DNA of 10,508 bases from an uncultured Eubacteriaceae bacterium (GCA_937914785.1 CALGIV010000119.1:1-10508), one strand, 5' to 3'; shown: positions 1 through 6,527, counted from the stretch's first letter. The notes: a model not told the origin generated them from the letters alone. Program-made: numbers and translations.

Positions 1-120
1 GGCCAGTCGATATAGGCGCGGAATCAGCTTTCCCGGTGTATTGCTGCAAAGTTTGCTGTAAAGGCGTGCACGAAAAGCGTAGTCGCTTTTAAATAATTTA
101 GAAAATATTTTTTTTATCAT
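1..120 (-). CDS. Partial gene, N-terminal 40 residues only, function unknown
   Basis: An open frame starts with ATG at 120-118 on the minus strand and stays open to the left edge, giving 40 residues that begin MIKKIFSKLFKSDYAF. The ATG lies inside the stop of the upstream FkbH-like gene (ATGA overlap, 4 bases), so the two are almost certainly cotranscribed and translationally coupled. The visible part is strongly basic and has no signal peptide or membrane segment. Its character (many Lys/Arg, then a stretch ending IPRLYRLA) reminds me of the lead-in of hexapeptide-repeat acyltransferases found in surface polysaccharide clusters. No catalytic motif falls within the window, so that is only a guess. 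The coupling to an FkbH-type protein suggests a shared biosynthetic pathway. The gene is incomplete because of the window edge, not because of visible damage. Confidence 0.6.
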   Translation of the reverse strand, partial: MIKKIFSKLFKSDYAFRARLYSKLCSNTPGKLIPRLYRLA

Positions 121-1919
121 ATTTTGTCCCGTTCAATAATTTCCATAATGCCGACTGGTTGCAATTTTTCCGTCAGTGGAATATAGAATTTTTCCATCTC
201 GTCGTTGCCTTCTGCTTTAGACATCTTCATATCACTGACTACTTTATAAATCGGTCCGTTTTTAACGGTTTTACGATAGTTGATGTAAAGGCGGTCGTAG
301 CCTTTTGCCTGGTATTTTTCTGCCAGATGCATCATATAAGTGTTTTCCACTTTTTTGTTGGCAACTCTGCAGGAAATAACAAAGTCCGTAATCGTAGCTT
401 CTTCTCCAAGCTCGACGATGGAAAAGCCGACGAGGCCGTAGTTGCCGAAACGGTCCTCACAGATCAGTGCGTAAGTTTCAAAATGATCATCGTGGTAGAT
501 GGCCATGACTTCGTCCATTGTCAATCGCCTGCCGGAAGAATTCAATTGGTTTGTACGTTGCAACAATTCGTGGCAGCGCGCCATTTCTTCGGCTTTGGGT
601 TTGCCTAAGGTCAGTACCATTTTGCAGCTTCTTAAAAAATCGTCGATATTGCCGTCCCAGGCTTCAATTTCTTTTTTCTGCTGTTCCAACATTTTGTATG
701 TATGCCGTCTTTTGGCGCTTTCGGCTGTGACGATGACATCAAAGGCTGGCATCGTCAGGATGTTATCGATATCGACTGCGTCGATACACAAAACTTCAGG
801 ATACTTTTCGGCTACTTCCGTGCGTTCAAAAATTGAATCGTCGACAAAGGCCAGCGTATCGATGCCAATATTGATGTCGTCAGCAATCTTTTTAATGCCA
901 ATACTTTTGGGATTCCAGCTGATTTGCGGCATAACGAAATATTCGTCAAGACCGAACGACTTGATTTTGTCGTAAGCCTGCTCGTGGTCGTTTTTACTCA
1001 AAACACTGGAAATGATGCCGCGTCTGTCGAGCTCTTTGATGACGCTTACCGCGTTTTCGTTTAAAATGACGTTTTCGTTTTCGATCAGAACACCGGACCA
1101 GAGCGTGTTGTCTAAATCCCAGACGACACACTTGATTTTTTTCTCTTTTGCGGCTTTTGTTTCTTGCTTCGTTTCGGTTGCATTTTGCACCTGTTCTTTA
1201 AACGTCACAAAATCCAAAGCCGTGAAGATCACAGTTTTGCCTTCCGCCGTATTTTCAGGATAGACGGTAAGCCTGTGCAATTCATCGCCGGTGATATTCA
1301 TCGATGAAAAGGGAATGATCTGTTCGGTGTATCCCATCGCACACGACAGAGCGGTGCGGAATTTTAGCTGGGTATCCGTGCTGACTTCCACAATCATCGA
1401 AAAAGGTGCCTCTTCATTGATGAGGCCAATGACAAAGGCATCGGGTGGTGAAGTATATTTTTCGCCTTTCAATTGTGCCATACGGCGCGGAAAGCGGCCG
1501 AGTTTTGTCAGACCGGTTATTTGACGGTCTTTCTTTCGCAGGCGTTTGATGTCGTAGCGTGCCATTCTGTTTGCAAGCCTGTCCAGACGTTTTATCGAGT
1601 TTATTGGATATTGTCCGGTGTGGCAGAATGCCTGTATTTTTGCCCAACCTTCAAAGCGGACCAAAACGCCGTAACCTAAAGTGCCCTGCAAAGCCGGCAA
1701 AGGCAAGATACCGTTTTCGAAGAGGCGGCATTGTCCGTCTTCGCGTGCACGGTAATGCGCACAGGCACCGTAACATTCCGGCGCAGCGCATTCAACACAA
1801 TGCTCTGTCCAGAGCAAAGGTGCAATTTTTTTTATTTTATCGTTCAATTTTGAAATGTCTTCATCGTAGCAATTTTTAAATTGAAATTCTTTGGGGCTTG
1901 CCCATTCTATCTCATACAT
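117..1919 (-). CDS. FkbH-like HAD-IIIC family protein with cysteine-rich N-terminal region
   Basis: This is a 600-residue cytoplasmic protein. The middle (about 262-400) is a HAD domain of the FkbH type: motif I is WDLDNTLW (267-274, with D268 and D270), then SKND (308-311), the lysine in NPKS (K338), and the acidic FVDDSIFER (358-366). The C-terminal part (about 430-595) is the GNAT-like half of FkbH proteins, with the family motif RTNQLNSSGRR (455-465) and FGNYGLVGF (491-499). Characterised FkbH proteins dephosphorylate a glycolytic intermediate and load glyceryl onto an acyl carrier protein; others sit in surface-glycan clusters. About 255 residues precede the HAD domain and hold a cysteine cluster (C41, C44, C49, C53, C64) that could bind a metal. 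The linker around 245-261 is rich in Lys, Glu and Thr. The start has a GAGGT ribosome binding site about 7 bases upstream. The substrate is unknown, and no acyl carrier protein is visible in the window. Confidence 0.85.
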   Translation of the reverse strand: MYEIEWASPKEFQFKNCYDEDISKLNDKIKKIAPLLWTEHCVECAAPECYGACAHYRAREDGQCRLFENGILPLPALQGTLGYGVLVRFEGWAKIQAFCHTGQYPINSIKRLDRLANRMARYDIKRLRKKDRQITGLTKLGRFPRRMAQLKGEKYTSPPDAFVIGLINEEAPFSMIVEVSTDTQLKFRTALSCAMGYTEQIIPFSSMNITGDELHRLTVYPENTAEGKTVIFTALDFVTFKEQVQNATETKQETKAAKEKKIKCVVWDLDNTLWSGVLIENENVILNENAVSVIKELDRRGIISSVLSKNDHEQAYDKIKSFGLDEYFVMPQISWNPKSIGIKKIADDINIGIDTLAFVDDSIFERTEVAEKYPEVLCIDAVDIDNILTMPAFDVIVTAESAKRRHTYKMLEQQKKEIEAWDGNIDDFLRSCKMVLTLGKPKAEEMARCHELLQRTNQLNSSGRRLTMDEVMAIYHDDHFETYALICEDRFGNYGLVGFSIVELGEEATITDFVISCRVANKKVENTYMMHLAEKYQAKGYDRLYINYRKTVKNGPIYKVVSDMKMSKAEGNDEMEKFYIPLTEKLQPVGIMEIIERDKI

Positions 1920-1925
1920 AGCAGT

Positions 1926-1932
1926 ACCTCAC
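1926..1932 (-). promoter_or_regulatory. Ribosome binding site of the FkbH-like gene
   Basis: The minus strand reads GTGAGGT here, 6 to 7 bases before the ATG at 1919-1917. It supports that start over internal methionines. Confidence 0.6.
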
Positions 1933-1969
1933 TTTGTTCAGATATTTGCAAACAAAATGTCTCCTGTTA

Positions 1970-1998
1970 ATTATATAAAACTAAATATTATTATGCAA
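1970..1998 (-). promoter_or_regulatory. Sigma-70-type promoter for the FkbH-like gene
   Basis: On the minus strand, TTGCAT (1998-1993) and a perfect TATAAT (1975-1970) are separated by 17 bases. The -10 box lies about 50 bases upstream of the start codon, which leaves a short leader. The hexamers are visible in the sequence; their use is inferred. Confidence 0.55.
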
Positions 1999-2038
1999 CA
2001 GATAGTTCAAACGCAGCGGGAGTAGAAACGTCTTTTTT

Positions 2039-2067
2039 TTGACACCATAGCGCGTTTGCTGTACTCT
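2039..2067 (+). promoter_or_regulatory. Candidate promoter for the dehydrogenase gene
   Basis: A perfect TTGACA (2039-2044) follows a T tract and is spaced 17 bases from TACTCT (2062-2067), a weak -10 box. An alternative is TTGCTG (2056-2061) with TATTAA (2078-2083). Either would drive the gene starting at 2108, divergent from the FkbH-like gene. The weak -10 suggests low expression or need for an activator. Confidence 0.4.
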
Positions 2068-2094
2068 GTTAAGAAAATATTAAAGTGTTATGTG

Positions 2095-2101
2095 AGGAGG
2101 G
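2095..2101 (+). promoter_or_regulatory. Strong ribosome binding site that decides a TTG start
   Basis: AGGAGGG lies 6 to 7 bases before TTG at 2108-2110. The match to the anti-Shine-Dalgarno sequence is full-length, and the next in-frame ATG is far inside the conserved domain (Met58), so the TTG start is well supported. Confidence 0.75.
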
Positions 2102-2107
2102 TATCAA

Positions 2108-3085
2108 TTGAAAGCTTATATCGTAGATGCGCAAATTTTTGCCAATTATGATTGTTCGATCGAGAAAAAGGTTTTTGACGAAGCAGGGATTGAGTTTGTC
2201 ATAGAAAGGTGTAAAAATGAGGAGGAAATTGCCGAACGTTGTGCGGATGCAGAGGCTATTTTGGACATCTATACGCCGATGGGGCCGAAAAGTATGGACA
2301 AATTGAAGAACTGCAAAGTGTTGGTTCGCTACGGGATCGGCTACGACACGTTTGATGTTGAAGCGGCGACACAGCGGGGCATAAAAGTGTGCAATATTCC
2401 GCATTATTGCATCCCGGAAGTCGCAACCCATGCATCTGCGTTGATTTTGGCAACGTCGCGTCAGTTATTAAACTACACGATGACGATTCGCCGCGGGGAA
2501 TGGAATGCGGTTAAAGGCCTTCAGATGCGCCGTCCGTCGAGCCAGATCGTTGGGCTTGCCGGATTCGGCAACATTGCCCGGGAAGTAGCCAAACGGATGC
2601 AGGCGCTTGAATATCAGGTTGTCGCTTATGATCCGTTCTTGGATAATGAGATGTTTAAAAAAGCAGGTGTTAAGCGCGTTGAGCTTGAAGAGTTGTTCAA
2701 AACGGCAGATATCATTTCACTACATACGCCATTGACAAAAGAGACGGAGCATCTGGTAAACAAAGATACGATTGCGCAGATGAAGGACGGCGTTATCATT
2801 GTCAATACGGCGCGCGGGCCAATCGTGTGTCAGGAGGACTTGCTTGAAGCACTTCAGTCCGGAAAAGTCGCTGCGGCGGGGCTGGATGTATTTGAAACAG
2901 AACCCTTTAAAGATAAAGATCACCCGTTTTGCCGTATGGATAATGTGATCTTATCGCCGCATGCTTCTTTTAACTCGCTTGAAGCTTCTGCGGCTTTGTC
3001 TCAACAGGTTGCCGAGACGGCCGTAGCAGTTTTGAAGGGTGAAGTACCGTACAATGTAGTTAATAAAAAAGAACTTGGGCTGTAA
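2108..3085 (+). CDS. D-isomer-specific 2-hydroxyacid dehydrogenase, CtBP-like
   Basis: This 325-residue cytoplasmic NAD-dependent oxidoreductase belongs to the phosphoglycerate dehydrogenase / C-terminal-binding-protein-like group, which interconverts 2-keto acids and D-2-hydroxy acids. The Rossmann fold glycines are in GLAGFGNIA (149-157), and D175 at the end of the next strand (VVAYD) favours NAD over NADP. The catalytic triad is in place: R236 in NTARGPIV, E265 in DVFETEP and H285 in SPHASFNS. The segment VRYGIGYDTFDVEAA (73-87) and the following NIPHY (97-100 region) are typical of CtBP-like members. There is no C-terminal ACT domain, unlike many serine-pathway SerA enzymes, and the length is normal for the short form. 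Translation starts at TTG behind a very strong ribosome binding site. The gene stands alone, with a terminator directly after it. The true substrate cannot be read from the sequence. Confidence 0.9.
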   Translation: MKAYIVDAQIFANYDCSIEKKVFDEAGIEFVIERCKNEEEIAERCADAEAILDIYTPMGPKSMDKLKNCKVLVRYGIGYDTFDVEAATQRGIKVCNIPHYCIPEVATHASALILATSRQLLNYTMTIRRGEWNAVKGLQMRRPSSQIVGLAGFGNIAREVAKRMQALEYQVVAYDPFLDNEMFKKAGVKRVELEELFKTADIISLHTPLTKETEHLVNKDTIAQMKDGVIIVNTARGPIVCQEDLLEALQSGKVAAAGLDVFETEPFKDKDHPFCRMDNVILSPHASFNSLEASAALSQQVAETAVAVLKGEVPYNVVNKKELGL

Positions 3086-3104
3086 GTTTTATACAGATTG
3101 AAAG

Positions 3105-3147
3105 AAGACGGCAATTTGGAGGCTTGCCGTCTTTATTTACTTTTTTT
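3105..3147 (+). terminator. Rho-independent terminator after the dehydrogenase gene
   Basis: A perfect 10-base-pair stem, AAGACGGCAA (3105-3114) with TTGCCGTCTT (3124-3133), and a 9-base loop are followed by a T-rich tail including seven T at 3141-3147. It separates the dehydrogenase from the V4R operon. Confidence 0.85.
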
Positions 3148-3198
3148 GTCATTTGTGTAAAAGTTTTGGAGTTTGGCCTATATTTATGAGGTATTTTT

Positions 3199-3207
3199 TG
3201 GTATAAT
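3199..3207 (+). promoter_or_regulatory. Extended -10 promoter of the V4R / diguanylate cyclase operon
   Basis: TGGTATAAT is a perfect extended -10 element (TGnTATAAT). No good -35 box sits 16 to 18 bases upstream, which is normal for this promoter class. It lies about 41 bases before the ATG at 3249. A GGGAGAGG ribosome binding site is present at 3238-3245. Confidence 0.65.
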
Positions 3208-3248
3208 GATATTATAAAATAAATGTTGTTATAAAAAGGGAGAGGTAT

Positions 3249-3776
3249 ATGAACAGAAAAGATATCCCAGAGGACTTTGATTGGAAATCTTTGGGAGATT
3301 TGTCGGAAGGCCGTAAAACAATTGGACTGGATTTGCCGGTCATCGTATACCGCCTGTTCCAATATACGATTAAGTCGGTGCTGGCGATGGATTACGGCGA
3401 GGAACGCGCATGTGACATTTTGCGCCGGGCAGGTTATCTGGCAGGGCTCCAGTTTGCACAAAATGTGCTGGATTTGTCCGGAGATTTGGATTATTTCATC
3501 GCGCATTTAACAGAGAAGTTAAAGGAGTATAAGATCGGATATCTGTATGTTGAAAAGGCGGATATTGAAAAACTCTCATTTGTTCTGACCGTATCGGAAG
3601 ACTTGGACTGCTCCGGCTTGCCTGTAACGGATGAGACAGTCTGTGATTACGATGAGGGCTTTATTTCCGGAATTATGGAAGCGTACACAGGCAAACCTTT
3701 TATGGTAAAGGAAATTGATTGCTGGGCGACCGGAGATAGGACCTGTCGTTTTCAGGTAGATGCCGAAAGCATTTAA
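3249..3776 (+). CDS. Stand-alone V4R (4-vinyl reductase) domain sensor with zinc-site signature
   Basis: This 175-residue soluble protein is essentially one V4R domain, a small-ligand-binding fold known from the sensor parts of phenol and toluene regulators (MopR, DmpR, XylR) and from related proteins. The zinc-site pattern is complete: C132, then E155, C158 and C166, that is C-x22-E-x2-C-x7-C. From memory, this is the same spacing as C155, E178, C181 and C189 in MopR. The characteristic V4R end ATGDRTCRF (160-168) is present. The N-terminal part contains a helical stretch (about 28-70) that could form the dimer face. There is no DNA-binding, ATPase or catalytic domain, so the output must come through a partner. 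The next gene, 34 bases downstream, encodes a PAS-GGDEF diguanylate cyclase and is the obvious candidate. The ligand is unknown; a hydrophobic or aromatic compound is likely by analogy. Confidence 0.85.
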   Translation: MNRKDIPEDFDWKSLGDLSEGRKTIGLDLPVIVYRLFQYTIKSVLAMDYGEERACDILRRAGYLAGLQFAQNVLDLSGDLDYFIAHLTEKLKEYKIGYLYVEKADIEKLSFVLTVSEDLDCSGLPVTDETVCDYDEGFISGIMEAYTGKPFMVKEIDCWATGDRTCRFQVDAESI

Positions 3777-3810
3777 TAAAATATAGCATAATTTAAGAAT
3801 GAGGCAAAAA

Positions 3811-5094
3811 ATGGATCGAAATAAAGGCTTGATTCAGGACGCGACAGGAGAAATGATCAGCCGGATGTTGACAAATCAACCTTGTGAAAAGATTGATGAG
3901 ACGCTTTATGAGGGGCAAGATAGGGAACTGGCCGCACTTGCAAACAAGCTTGCCGGCGATTTGCAGGAATTGAGTGCAGCTGCATTGGAATTATCGGAAG
4001 GAAAATTTGATGGAATGCAATTGGCCAGACGAAATTATCTTGCGGCTCCAATTAAAAATCTGCAATCGCAATTATCCATTTTGGCTTGGAATTTAAAGCA
4101 GCTGGGGTTGGGTAAGGTTGTCAGTAAGATTGATCGCCCGGGAGAATTGTATGAAGCGTACAACAATGTCGTAGACAGGATGGTTGAATTATCCTCCGGC
4201 AGTAGCGGCAATATTAATGATGAGGCCAGGCTTGCGAATACTTCAAGCTGGCGTTATCATCAGATATTGTTGGCGTTGAATAATATTGGGGCAATGGTGA
4301 TTGAGACAGATGCAAGAGGAAAACTTGTTTATGCAAACCGCGCTGCACTGACGTTTCTTGCTGGCCAGACAGAGTTTACAGTTGGCAGTGCGGACGAGGC
4401 TGAACATAGCCTGCAAGCGTATATTTCGTATTGTACACAGCAGCAGAATTTTCCGCTGTACAAAGAATTATATGATGATGATGCGGACAGATGGTATAAA
4501 ATTTCTTCGGACAAGTTTTATTTGACAGGAGATCAGTTGTTTTACGTGCATCTGTTGGATGATATCACGGAATGGAAGCTGTATGAAAAGGAGTTGTCGA
4601 CGACGGCAAAGCTGGATGCGCTGACAGAGGTCTATAATGTGGGTGCTGGGACGAAACAGCTTCGTTATGCAGTTCGCAATTCGCCGTTGGGGCAGGTGCA
4701 CAGTCTGGTTTTCATCGATTTGGATAATCTGAAGCGAGTAAATGATACGTTCGGCCATGCTGCCGGTGATGAATTTATCAAGGCAGTGGCGGATTTATTG
4801 CTTACGTCAGTGCGCAATACGGATATTGTCACACGCTATGGCGGTGACGAGTTTTTTATTTTTTTTGAAAATTGCAATTATAACGATGCGCAAAAGCGTA
4901 TGGATTATATTTATTTAAAATTGGAAGAGATGAATAAAGCGGGTGACGGGCGATATAAAAAAGATTTTAGTTATGGAATTTATGCATTTGAAAATATGCT
5001 GGATATCGACATTGATGAGATGATCAAAAAGGCCGATAAAAAGATGTATGAAAATAAGCGCAAGAAGAAGTTAAAACAGCATAATGGTGAATAG
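3811..5094 (+). CDS. Cytoplasmic PAS-GGDEF diguanylate cyclase
   Basis: This makes c-di-GMP from two GTP. I prefer the ATG at 3811 because TGAGG (3800-3804) lies 6 bases before it; an in-frame ATG at 3799 would add four residues but has only a weak site. Numbering is from 3811. Residues 1-135 form a helical region of unclear family, with a HAMP-like look around 45-95 but no membrane segment. A PAS domain follows (about 145-255; note VIETDARGKLVYANRAA near 163-179). A GGDEF domain ends the protein (about 265-420). Active-site residues are all present: D303 (IDLDN), N311 and D320 (NDTFGHAAGD), and GGDEF itself at 344-348. An allosteric inhibition site RNTD (335-338) sits exactly five residues before GGDEF. 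The usual NRR after the first helix reads NVG. With no transmembrane part, the input is probably intracellular: through PAS, through the upstream V4R protein, or both. Confidence 0.88.
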   Translation: MDRNKGLIQDATGEMISRMLTNQPCEKIDETLYEGQDRELAALANKLAGDLQELSAAALELSEGKFDGMQLARRNYLAAPIKNLQSQLSILAWNLKQLGLGKVVSKIDRPGELYEAYNNVVDRMVELSSGSSGNINDEARLANTSSWRYHQILLALNNIGAMVIETDARGKLVYANRAALTFLAGQTEFTVGSADEAEHSLQAYISYCTQQQNFPLYKELYDDDADRWYKISSDKFYLTGDQLFYVHLLDDITEWKLYEKELSTTAKLDALTEVYNVGAGTKQLRYAVRNSPLGQVHSLVFIDLDNLKRVNDTFGHAAGDEFIKAVADLLLTSVRNTDIVTRYGGDEFFIFFENCNYNDAQKRMDYIYLKLEEMNKAGDGRYKKDFSYGIYAFENMLDIDIDEMIKKADKKMYENKRKKKLKQHNGE

Positions 5095-5117
5095 TTAAAT
5101 ACAATTGGAGATACTCT

Positions 5118-5299
5118 TTGAAAGCGGCCGATGTTTTTGAGGAATTGTTATAACATGGCTTTTGGCGTTTTTATTTTCGTTACCCTTATTTCTGATTGTA
5201 AATGTGAAAAGGCAGGCTGTTTATCATAAAGTACATTTCATTTGGCATTGTGTTGTCGGGGTTATTATTAGCAGCGTTTTCGTGTATATAGATGAGTGA
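5118..5299 (+). pseudogene. Possible frameshifted two-helix membrane microprotein
   Basis: A TTG at 5118 with GGAG (5107-5110) opens a short frame, MKAADVFEELL, that stops at TAA 5151-5153. In the -1 frame from 5150 to a TGA at 5297-5299, 49 codons read as two hydrophobic helices (about LLAFLFSLPLFLIV and CVVGVIISSVFVYI) joined by a basic loop (NVKRQAVYHKVHF). Joining the two by a -1 shift gives a 60-residue protein of plausible two-transmembrane shape. A third frame offers an ATG at 5155, but it yields only an unconvincing 24-residue peptide. A terminator lies directly after the TGA, as would be expected behind a real gene. It may be a decayed gene, a sequencing error, or chance. I do not recognise a family. 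TGTTATAAC at 5146-5154 could alternatively be an extended -10 promoter. Confidence 0.3.
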
Positions 5300-5304
5300 A
5301 GAAT

Positions 5305-5339
5305 AAATTTTCCGTTTTAATGACGGGGAATTTTTATTT
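5305..5339 (+). terminator. Rho-independent terminator
   Basis: An 11-base-pair stem (5305-5315 with 5323-5333, two of the pairs G-U) has a 7-base loop and runs into a T-rich tail. It ends transcripts from the cyclase operon or from the microprotein frame that stops at 5299. Confidence 0.65.
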
Positions 5340-5432
5340 ACTCAGTCACGAAACGTATTTCTTCTAATATCATGATAGATGAACAAGTCTATGCAGGTAT
5401 TTTCTGCAGGGCTGTCAACATATTTAATTATT

Positions 5433-5438
5433 AGGGGG
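5433..5438 (+). promoter_or_regulatory. Ribosome binding site of the endolysin gene
   Basis: AGGGGG lies 7 bases before ATG 5446, supporting that start and the absence of an N-terminal signal peptide. Confidence 0.6.
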
Positions 5439-5445
5439 AATATAA

Positions 5446-6210
5446 ATGTTGTCAGTAACACAAAGACAATTGAATTTGAAACATTATTATTTGTTTTATA
5501 TAGGTGATATTGACGGGATTGAAAAAGCACAGACAAAGCAAGCTTATGAGCGCTTTCAGAAAGATCAGAAGCTGGGTGTAGACGGCATTTACGGGCCGGA
5601 AACAGAAGCGGCCCTGTTACAATGTATTAAAGATGTTCAGGAACAATTGAACACATACGGCGGATATAAACTGAATGTAGACGGACTCGTAGGCGAGGCG
5701 ACGATTGATGCCATTAAGAAATTTCAGACCGATAAGGGGTTGAAAGCAGATGGCATTGCCGGCATTGATACGATGGCGGAGTTAAATAAGGTACTTGTGC
5801 CGAAAAGCGGTGGCGGACAAGGAAGTAGTGACAAGGGCAGCAGTGGGAAAGGCGGATGGGAAAGCATTGAATATTTTAAGAAAGAAGAATTCAAATGTGA
5901 TTGTAATGGGAAATACTGCAATGGCTATCCGGCAGAGCTTTCTTTAAAGCTGGTTCATATTCTTGAACAGGTCCGTAAAAAATACGGCAAGCCGATAACT
6001 ATTACGAGTGGGATGCGCTGCACAAGGCAGAACCAAATCGATGGTGGAATATCAAACAGCAAGCATTTGTACGGTAAAGCGGCGGATTTTTGGTTTAGCG
6101 GGATGGATAAACAGGCAGTAATTGCTTACTGCAAAACATTGCCGGGTTATAATTATGCGTACACCAACAATTCAAACATGCTTTATGCCGTCCATATAGA
6201 CGTGGTGTAG
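5446..6210 (+). CDS. Endolysin-like protein: two peptidoglycan-binding repeats and M15 peptidase
   Basis: This 254-residue protein is predicted to bind and cut peptidoglycan. Two PG_binding_1-type repeats fill about 6-57 and 62-113; each has the VDG / G-x-x-T-x-x-A pattern (VDGIYGPETEAAL at 45-57, VDGLVGEATIDAI at 78-90). A Gly/Ser-rich linker (about 121-137) leads to a peptidase of the M15_3 type (D-Ala-D-Ala carboxypeptidase or endopeptidase fold). Zinc ligands are H207 and D214 in SKHLYGKAAD (205-214) and H250 in VHIDV (249-253). The cysteine group C151, C153 and C158 precedes the catalytic core, as is common in this family. There is no signal peptide or membrane helix, so the protein cannot reach the wall by the Sec route. 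This is what one expects of a phage endolysin that relies on a holin. The next gene, three bases downstream, encodes a small membrane protein that may be its partner. Confidence 0.85.
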   Translation: MLSVTQRQLNLKHYYLFYIGDIDGIEKAQTKQAYERFQKDQKLGVDGIYGPETEAALLQCIKDVQEQLNTYGGYKLNVDGLVGEATIDAIKKFQTDKGLKADGIAGIDTMAELNKVLVPKSGGGQGSSDKGSSGKGGWESIEYFKKEEFKCDCNGKYCNGYPAELSLKLVHILEQVRKKYGKPITITSGMRCTRQNQIDGGISNSKHLYGKAADFWFSGMDKQAVIAYCKTLPGYNYAYTNNSNMLYAVHIDVV

Positions 6211-6213
6211 TCG

Positions 6214-6522
6214 ATGGAATTGACGATCATCATCAGTGTTCTCCAGACGATCCTCGTCTCGATGTTGCTATGGTTTTGGCAGAAAAAGATTAATCGAAAA
6301 GAAGAGATTAACAAAAAACAAACCGAGGCGCGCAAGATGGAAAGTCTGCTCAATATGGAGATGGGTATGGCAAATGCCAAGTTGACATTTGCCATTGCGG
6401 AGGCTTTCAGGAGTGGGAAATTGAACGGAGAGCTGAACGAGGGGATCGAAGCTTACAAAGCGGCAAGAGATAAATATACGGACTTCATTAATGAGCAGGC
6501 GACAGAAAAATTGCAGTCATAA
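6214..6522 (+). CDS. Small membrane-anchored coiled-coil protein, possible lysis accessory
   Basis: This 102-residue protein has one N-terminal transmembrane helix (about 4-22, ending LLWFW), a highly charged stretch rich in Lys and Glu (about 24-45) and a helical remainder likely to form a coiled coil. I do not recognise the family. The start ATG lies three bases after the endolysin stop, with no good ribosome binding site, so translation is probably coupled. A holin, an anti-holin or a spanin-like accessory protein of a lysis cassette would have this size, place and shape, but a single helix with a long cytoplasmic tail is not typical of a classic holin. The gene is closed by a strong terminator, so the endolysin and this gene form a complete two-gene unit. 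Confidence 0.65.
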   Translation: MELTIIISVLQTILVSMLLWFWQKKINRKEEINKKQTEARKMESLLNMEMGMANAKLTFAIAEAFRSGKLNGELNEGIEAYKAARDKYTDFINEQATEKLQS

Positions 6523-6527
6523 AATGT

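Larger units (their letters stand above)
5095..5445 (+). other. 351-base stretch between the cyclase and endolysin genes
   Basis: This stretch has no full-length gene. It holds a possible broken two-helix microprotein (5118-5299) and a hairpin terminator (5305-5339). After that come about 100 AT-rich bases that presumably contain the endolysin promoter. The best -10-like sequence there is TTTAAT (5423-5428), without a convincing -35. A small inverted repeat (TGCAG 5392-5396 with CTGCA 5404-5408) is too short to call. I see no c-di-GMP riboswitch consensus. Confidence 0.5.

Noticed and set aside
159..1879. Several plus-strand open frames of 68 to 158 codons opposite the FkbH-like gene.
   Set aside because: They are antisense to a well-supported gene, have no ribosome binding sites or recognisable motifs, and read as low-complexity Cys/Phe/Ser-rich translations.
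2108..3085. Calling the dehydrogenase serA (phosphoglycerate dehydrogenase).
   Set aside because: It is only 325 residues, has CtBP-like features, no ACT domain and no serine-pathway neighbour such as serC, so the substrate is left open.
3060..3506. Minus-strand open frame of 148 codons across the dehydrogenase terminator and the V4R gene start.
   Set aside because: It crosses a terminator and promoter and is antisense to a V4R gene with clear motifs.
5374..5408. Short inverted repeats (ATAGA with TCTAT, TGCAG with CTGCA) upstream of the endolysin gene.
   Set aside because: Five-base arms in AT-rich DNA are expected by chance, and there is no T tail or phasing with a promoter.
5095..5445. 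Possible c-di-GMP riboswitch downstream of the cyclase.
   Set aside because: I looked for the GEMM-type conserved core and did not see it. The only convincing structure is a terminator hairpin.
5446..6522. A full prophage around the endolysin.
   Set aside because: There is no integrase, terminase, capsid, tail or attachment site in the window, and the neighbours are ordinary chromosomal genes bounded by terminators.
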